Part shown: in pieces, positions 61,328-64,000 of the stretch
Layout of the letters: each line of letters opens with the position of its first letter
How positions within the stretch are numbered: the stretch's first letter is position 1
Assembly: GCA_022819505.1 (NCBI GenBank)
Contig: JAJEHD010000019.1
Coordinates: 248,001-312,000, forward strand
Reading direction: 5' to 3'
Origin: Acidimicrobiia bacterium
GTDB taxonomy: Bacteria; Actinomycetota; Acidimicrobiia; Acidimicrobiales; Aldehydirespiratoraceae
Length of the DNA stretch: 64,000 nt
Made by a program: the position numbers and the translations under genes
Notes under the pieces: model-generated
The model's database searches: none
Told to the model about the DNA's origin: nothing
What the model saw: the letters and a program-made list of their open reading frames with translations, nothing else

Positions 61328-62029
61328 GTGCCCGAGTTGACCCCGACTGAACTTCGCGACCTGATGCTGTCGGTAGGTACCCATCGTGCCGATCGTCGAT
61401 TGTCACCAGTAGAGGTCGCGAGGTCAATCGACAAGATGTTGCGTTCCCACTCTGATCGGCAGCACTGTGCGGAACGCTTAGGAATCAGCTTAACTCAGAT
61501 TTCCAGCTTTCTGAAGCTTCTCTCACTGGATCCGAAGTTCCAACACCTCGCTGATTGGAGAGGCGCGAAGAATGCTTCGATCCCCTTCTCTACATTGTCG
61601 GAGATCGCTCGCCTCAACTCATCTGATCAGAGTCAGGTGGTAGCAGCGATATTGCGCCACCATCTGAAGTGGAAGGAGGTGATACAAGTCGTTCAGATCA
61701 GCGAACGATCCCACGAGCCTATCGATGTCTGTATCAAGAATGTACTAGCACTTCGCCCCGACATTGAGACGCAACATCTGTTTGTAGGTCGCATTTCGTC
61801 AGGCTCGGATAGAAAGCGCCTCGCTGGTATGCCTCAGACGGACCGCGATGAACATCTCAGGCGTGTGCTTCGGACGTTAGTTGGTTCAAAGTACCAAATC
61901 AAGTCGAGACTGGGTGAAGATACGTTCACGATCCTAAGTGATCACGACCTTCCGAGTATGCTCCAACTTACAGCGGACGAGCTTGAGAAGACCATTAACA
62001 ACTCACTGCAAGGTATAGAATGGACATGA
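61328..62029 (+). CDS. ParB/KorB-type helix-turn-helix protein
   Basis: 233 residues. The N-terminal ~90 residues resemble the central DNA-binding part of ParB/KorB (RLSPVEVARSIDKML, CAERLGISLTQISSFLKLLSL), without the N-terminal CTPase domain. The C-terminal half (LKWKEVIQVVQISERSHEPI, KYQIKSRLGEDTFTILSD) is not recognised. GTG start with GGAGGG ten bases upstream, five bases after the previous gene. It overlaps the nuclease-like gene by ten bases. Together with the preceding gene it looks like a two-part ParB pair serving the module. Confidence 0.65.
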   Translation: MPELTPTELRDLMLSVGTHRADRRLSPVEVARSIDKMLRSHSDRQHCAERLGISLTQISSFLKLLSLDPKFQHLADWRGAKNASIPFSTLSEIARLNSSDQSQVVAAILRHHLKWKEVIQVVQISERSHEPIDVCIKNVLALRPDIETQHLFVGRISSGSDRKRLAGMPQTDRDEHLRRVLRTLVGSKYQIKSRLGEDTFTILSDHDLPSMLQLTADELEKTINNSLQGIEWT

Positions 62030-63066
62030 TGTCGTTTCCGATCGATGTCGTCAACCCATCGGGAGCTGTGATTCTGGGTCCAGACGTCGTATGTGACGGC
62101 TTTGCAGATGGGCCATCCGGCCGCGTGCAAACGCATATCCATAAGGACCACATGGATGGTTTTGAGACTAGTAAAGGTCTACAGCAGATCATCCTCACTG
62201 AACCGACCCGTCAGCTACTGATTGCAGAATATGATGCAGATCTGCCCTACCGTACGAATATCCTTGCTTTGAGAGAATTTGAGCGCTATGCAATAGGAAG
62301 TTCGCATGTTACATTGATCTCGAATGGACACATGTTGGGTTCGGTTCAAGTCTTGGTTGAATTGAAGGATGGAATGCGTGTCGGGTATTCAGGAGACTTC
62401 TTCTGGCCCTTAGATAACGCCATTGAGGTAGATGCGCTGGTCGTTGACAGCACGTACGGCTCTCCGGACAGTGTTCGAGAATTCTCTCAGGGAGAGTGTG
62501 AGGAGCGCTTCGCTGTGTTACTTAGACGGCTTCTGGCGCGCGGGCCTGTCCATATTAGAGCTCATCGAGGGACCTTGCAGCGCGCGCTGCAGATCATTTC
62601 GGATGACGTTGGATGTCCAATCGTCGCTAGCAAACGCTTAAACGAAGAGGTGGCCGTATATCGGAACTTTGGCTATGGAATACAACCGCTGATCACGCAC
62701 CCATCGGAGACTGCAAAGACGGTTCTAGCTGATGGCTATTATGTTCGAGTCTATGGTACAGGCGATAAGAACCCGGTTGACCTGCAGTCAGGTTCGAGCA
62801 TCAAGCTTAGCGCCTTCTTTTCGCGGCGTGATAAACCCGTGCTGGAACACTCTGAGCGATCCTATTGTGTAGCGATGTCGAACCACGCGGATTTCTTTGG
62901 TACGTTAGACTACATCCAGGCGACAGGTGCACGATTCGTTGTAACGGACAATGTTCGAGGTCCCCAAGCTTGTCGATTGGCCTTTGAGATACAGCGGAGA
63001 CTAGGGGTGGAAGCGAGACCATCGTCGGAGATGGCCAGTCGCGGATGGGGCGCGAGGCCCGGGTGA
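62020..63066 (+). CDS. Metallo-beta-lactamase/beta-CASP-like nuclease
   Basis: 348 residues of the MBL fold of the CPSF73/Artemis/exonuclease type rather than a drug hydrolase. Metal-binding motifs are H39-x-H41-x-D43-H44 (THIHKDHMDG), His in ISNGHMLGSV, Asp in VGYSGDFFW, Asp followed by STYGSPD (VVDSTYG, as in the 'TYG' of CPSF/RNase J relatives) and the late His in MSNHADFFGTL. HIRAHRGTLQRALQI may belong to a beta-CASP-like insert. These enzymes cut DNA or RNA. The ATG at 62020 overlaps the previous gene. The last ~20 codons (ASRGWGARPG) lie in GC-rich DNA, so its end may have been altered at the island junction. Confidence 0.78.
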   Translation: MDMMSFPIDVVNPSGAVILGPDVVCDGFADGPSGRVQTHIHKDHMDGFETSKGLQQIILTEPTRQLLIAEYDADLPYRTNILALREFERYAIGSSHVTLISNGHMLGSVQVLVELKDGMRVGYSGDFFWPLDNAIEVDALVVDSTYGSPDSVREFSQGECEERFAVLLRRLLARGPVHIRAHRGTLQRALQIISDDVGCPIVASKRLNEEVAVYRNFGYGIQPLITHPSETAKTVLADGYYVRVYGTGDKNPVDLQSGSSIKLSAFFSRRDKPVLEHSERSYCVAMSNHADFFGTLDYIQATGARFVVTDNVRGPQACRLAFEIQRRLGVEARPSSEMASRGWGARPG

Positions 63067-63410
63067 CGCTCGGAAGCTGTCATGCAACGGGAACGCGTGT
63101 CCACTCCGATTCGCGCGATGGATACAGGCGGACATGCGTCGATGGGCCCCCTTCCGGAACAGGATCGATCACCAAGTCGGCCAGCCAAACTCGCTTGCGA
63201 AGACCCGCGTGACCTTGCACACTTGAGATCGCCGAGGGCACTAGCCCGAGGAAGTGGGCCCGACTCCTCACCGGACGGTGAGCGGTCGGGCCTTCCGCTG
63301 ATACCCGTGGCCCAGCTGGGCTGGCCGCGGATCGCCTGGCTCTCGGTGGTGCCCTCGGAGGCGGCCCTCCGTCGGACGCAATCCATCAGGCTCGGCTGAG
63401 CACGGAAGGC
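63067..63410. other. Gene-free, structure-rich region after the ssp-associated module
   Basis: No convincing gene on either strand. GC content returns to the high background at about 63.0 kb. The stretch contains a strong 36-base hairpin (63257-63292), a CCCAGCTGGG palindrome (63311-63320) and the start of another hairpin (63405-63426). It could be a terminator region, a structured RNA or a recombination scar. Confidence 0.45.
63257..63292. terminator. Strong two-part hairpin
   Basis: GGCCCGAC (63257-63264) pairs with GTCGGGCC (63285-63292). After a 2x2 internal loop, CTCACCG (63267-63273) pairs with CGGTGAG (63276-63282). The whole is a nearly perfect 36-base stem without a following T-run. 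It lies about 190 bases after the nuclease-like gene and may end transcription of the ssp island. It could also be part of a structured RNA. Confidence 0.45.
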
Positions 63411-63426
63411 CTAGACCCAGGCCTTC
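63405..63426. terminator. Inverted repeat overlapping the stop of the 53-aa gene
   Basis: GAAGGCCT (63405-63412) and AGGCCTTC (63419-63426) are perfect 8-base arms around a 6-base loop. The repeat overlaps the last codons of the minus-strand small gene and faces the end of the island on the plus strand, so it may act in either direction. No T-run follows. Confidence 0.4.
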
Positions 63427-63572
63427 GCTTGCCGCAGCCTCGGCGACCGCCGGCGTGTCTCCTTGATCGCGACGAACTCGGCCGGACTGAACTCGCTGTC
63501 CTCGAACGTGTCCGCGATCTCCGCAAGGCCACGTTCCATGGACGTTGCATCCAACTCCGGCTTCTTGCTCAT
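63411..63572 (-). CDS. Small hypothetical protein (53 aa)
   Basis: 53 residues starting MSKKPELDATSMERGLAEIA, with an acidic middle (DTFEDSEFSPAEFVAIKE) and a basic tail (TRRRSPRLRQ). A GGAGG lies six bases before the ATG at 63572; an in-frame ATG at 63578 directly abuts it and is less likely. I do not recognise it. The acidic-then-basic design and size would suit an antitoxin or small DNA-binding accessory, but that is a guess. It is divergent from the coiled-coil gene at 63772, with an AT-rich 200-base promoter region between. Confidence 0.55.
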   Translation of the reverse strand: MSKKPELDATSMERGLAEIADTFEDSEFSPAEFVAIKETRRRSPRLRQAKAWV

Positions 63573-63771
63573 CGCCATCCTCCGCTCAGCAGCTATCGGA
63601 ATACACTCATCTCACTTCAGCAGCTTGCTTCTTCGCACCTTAACATGATACTATGATCCTTCCGCACTATTTCAGGGTAATGAGACCGGTGTAGCTTGAT
63701 CAACAATAAACCGGGATGTTCTCTGGAGGCTTCCGGTAACTGAGAGACCCGCCGAAGGGAGAGGTGCCATC

Positions 63772-64000
63772 ATGGTGATGACCGACAGGCAACGCGCGAC
63801 GCTGTACAGCCAGTTGACGGAGGCGATCGGCGACGAAGCAGCCGGGATACTGATGGAACACCTGCCTTCAAGCGGGTGGGGCGAGCTTGCCTCCAAGAAG
63901 GACATCATGGCCAGCGAGGAACGGCTGCACCGCCGCCTCGGGGCCGGCGAGACATTGCTGCAGGGCGAACTCAAAGCGGCCAAGGGGGAGCTCAGGGTCG
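63772..64000 (+). CDS. Coiled-coil family protein, right paralogue, cut by the window end
   Basis: 76 codons are visible. The N-terminus (MVMTDRQRATLYSQLTEAIG, then PSSGWGELASKKDIMASEERL) matches the family of 51308-51715, with the same order of QRA-LY, GDEAA/GEEAA and SGW-x3-A-x-K-x-D. A charged coiled-coil region follows and the frame is open at the edge. GGGAGAGG lies seven bases before the ATG. It points the opposite way from its left-hand paralogue, so the two bracket the ssp island. Confidence 0.72.
   Translation, partial: MVMTDRQRATLYSQLTEAIGDEAAGILMEHLPSSGWGELASKKDIMASEERLHRRLGAGETLLQGELKAAKGELRV

Noticed and set aside
60502..62029. Plasmid partition locus
   Set aside because: Two ParB-type proteins occur, but there is no ParA, no replication gene and no iterated parS-like repeats. 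The genes are locked into the ssp operon.
62910..63386. Minus-strand open frame across the nuclease gene end and the structured region
   Set aside because: It has Arg/Ser/Gly-rich shadow-like composition, overlaps the conserved MBL end and has no good start signal.
63082..63399. Plus-strand 105-residue frame after the nuclease gene
   Set aside because: It is low-information Arg/Ser/Pro composition, spans a perfect hairpin and has no Shine-Dalgarno sequence.
1..64000. tRNA, rRNA or CRISPR loci
   Set aside because: No cloverleaf-like, rRNA-like or regularly spaced repeat sequences were recognised on either strand.

Overview
The window is about 64 kb of high-GC DNA with densely packed genes. 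Hand counts of sample 60-base lines give about 65-72% GC, except for one stretch from about 59.2 to 63.0 kb that counts 40-52%. Content points to an actinobacterium: an F420-type luciferase-like oxidoreductase, a full-length Lhr helicase, a HelD/HelR-type RNA polymerase helicase, a DtxR-family regulator, GTG/TTG starts and a Tat lipoprotein with a TTTAAP linker. The class Acidimicrobiia is a plausible guess, but that is inference. No rRNA, tRNA or CRISPR array was seen.

Layout. 0.2-3.4 kb: 2-oxoacid dehydrogenase E1 (alpha and beta fused) and E2. 3.5-9.5 kb: an ABC ATPase with two long FtsX/MacB-type permeases. 9.6-17.3 kb: a DegT-fold enzyme with His in place of the PLP lysine, Lhr, an LLM-class oxidoreductase and a DtxR-like regulator. 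17.4-32.7 kb: a catabolic island made of a NitT/TauT-type ABC importer, a two-subunit Rieske dioxygenase, a PhyH-type dioxygenase, an XRE-cupin regulator, an enolase-superfamily enzyme, an aldo/keto reductase, a PanB-like protein, two amidohydrolases, a second Rieske oxygenase and an FbpC-type ATPase. The same perfect palindrome, TTTGAT-N3-ATCAAA, lies upstream of the importer operon and in the divergent promoter between the reductase and PanB-like genes, so these operons are probably one regulon. 32.7-50.7 kb: HelD, a patatin, hemE-hemY, a class III cyclase, an Lnt homologue, a glycosyltransferase/methyltransferase/six-hairpin trio, an aldehyde dehydrogenase, a DUF2339 protein, an SDR and an ankyrin protein.

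50.8-64 kb is an accessory island bounded by two members of one small coiled-coil family in opposite orientations. It encodes what I read as a single-strand DNA phosphorothioation system of the SspABCD type: a cysteine desulfurase, a DUF4007 protein, a 1156-residue P-loop ATPase and a PAPS-reductase-like sulfurtransferase. This core is followed, by overlapping or closely spaced genes, by a low-GC module: a SNF2 helicase, a ParB-like protein with a C-terminal ribbon-helix-helix (interrupted by a one-base frameshift), a second ParB-type HTH protein and a metallo-beta-lactamase/beta-CASP nuclease-like protein. I see no SspE-like gene. The low-GC module is the best candidate for the restriction arm. 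Whether it equals the published SspFGH or is a new type must be settled by comparison. This is the most interesting part of the window.
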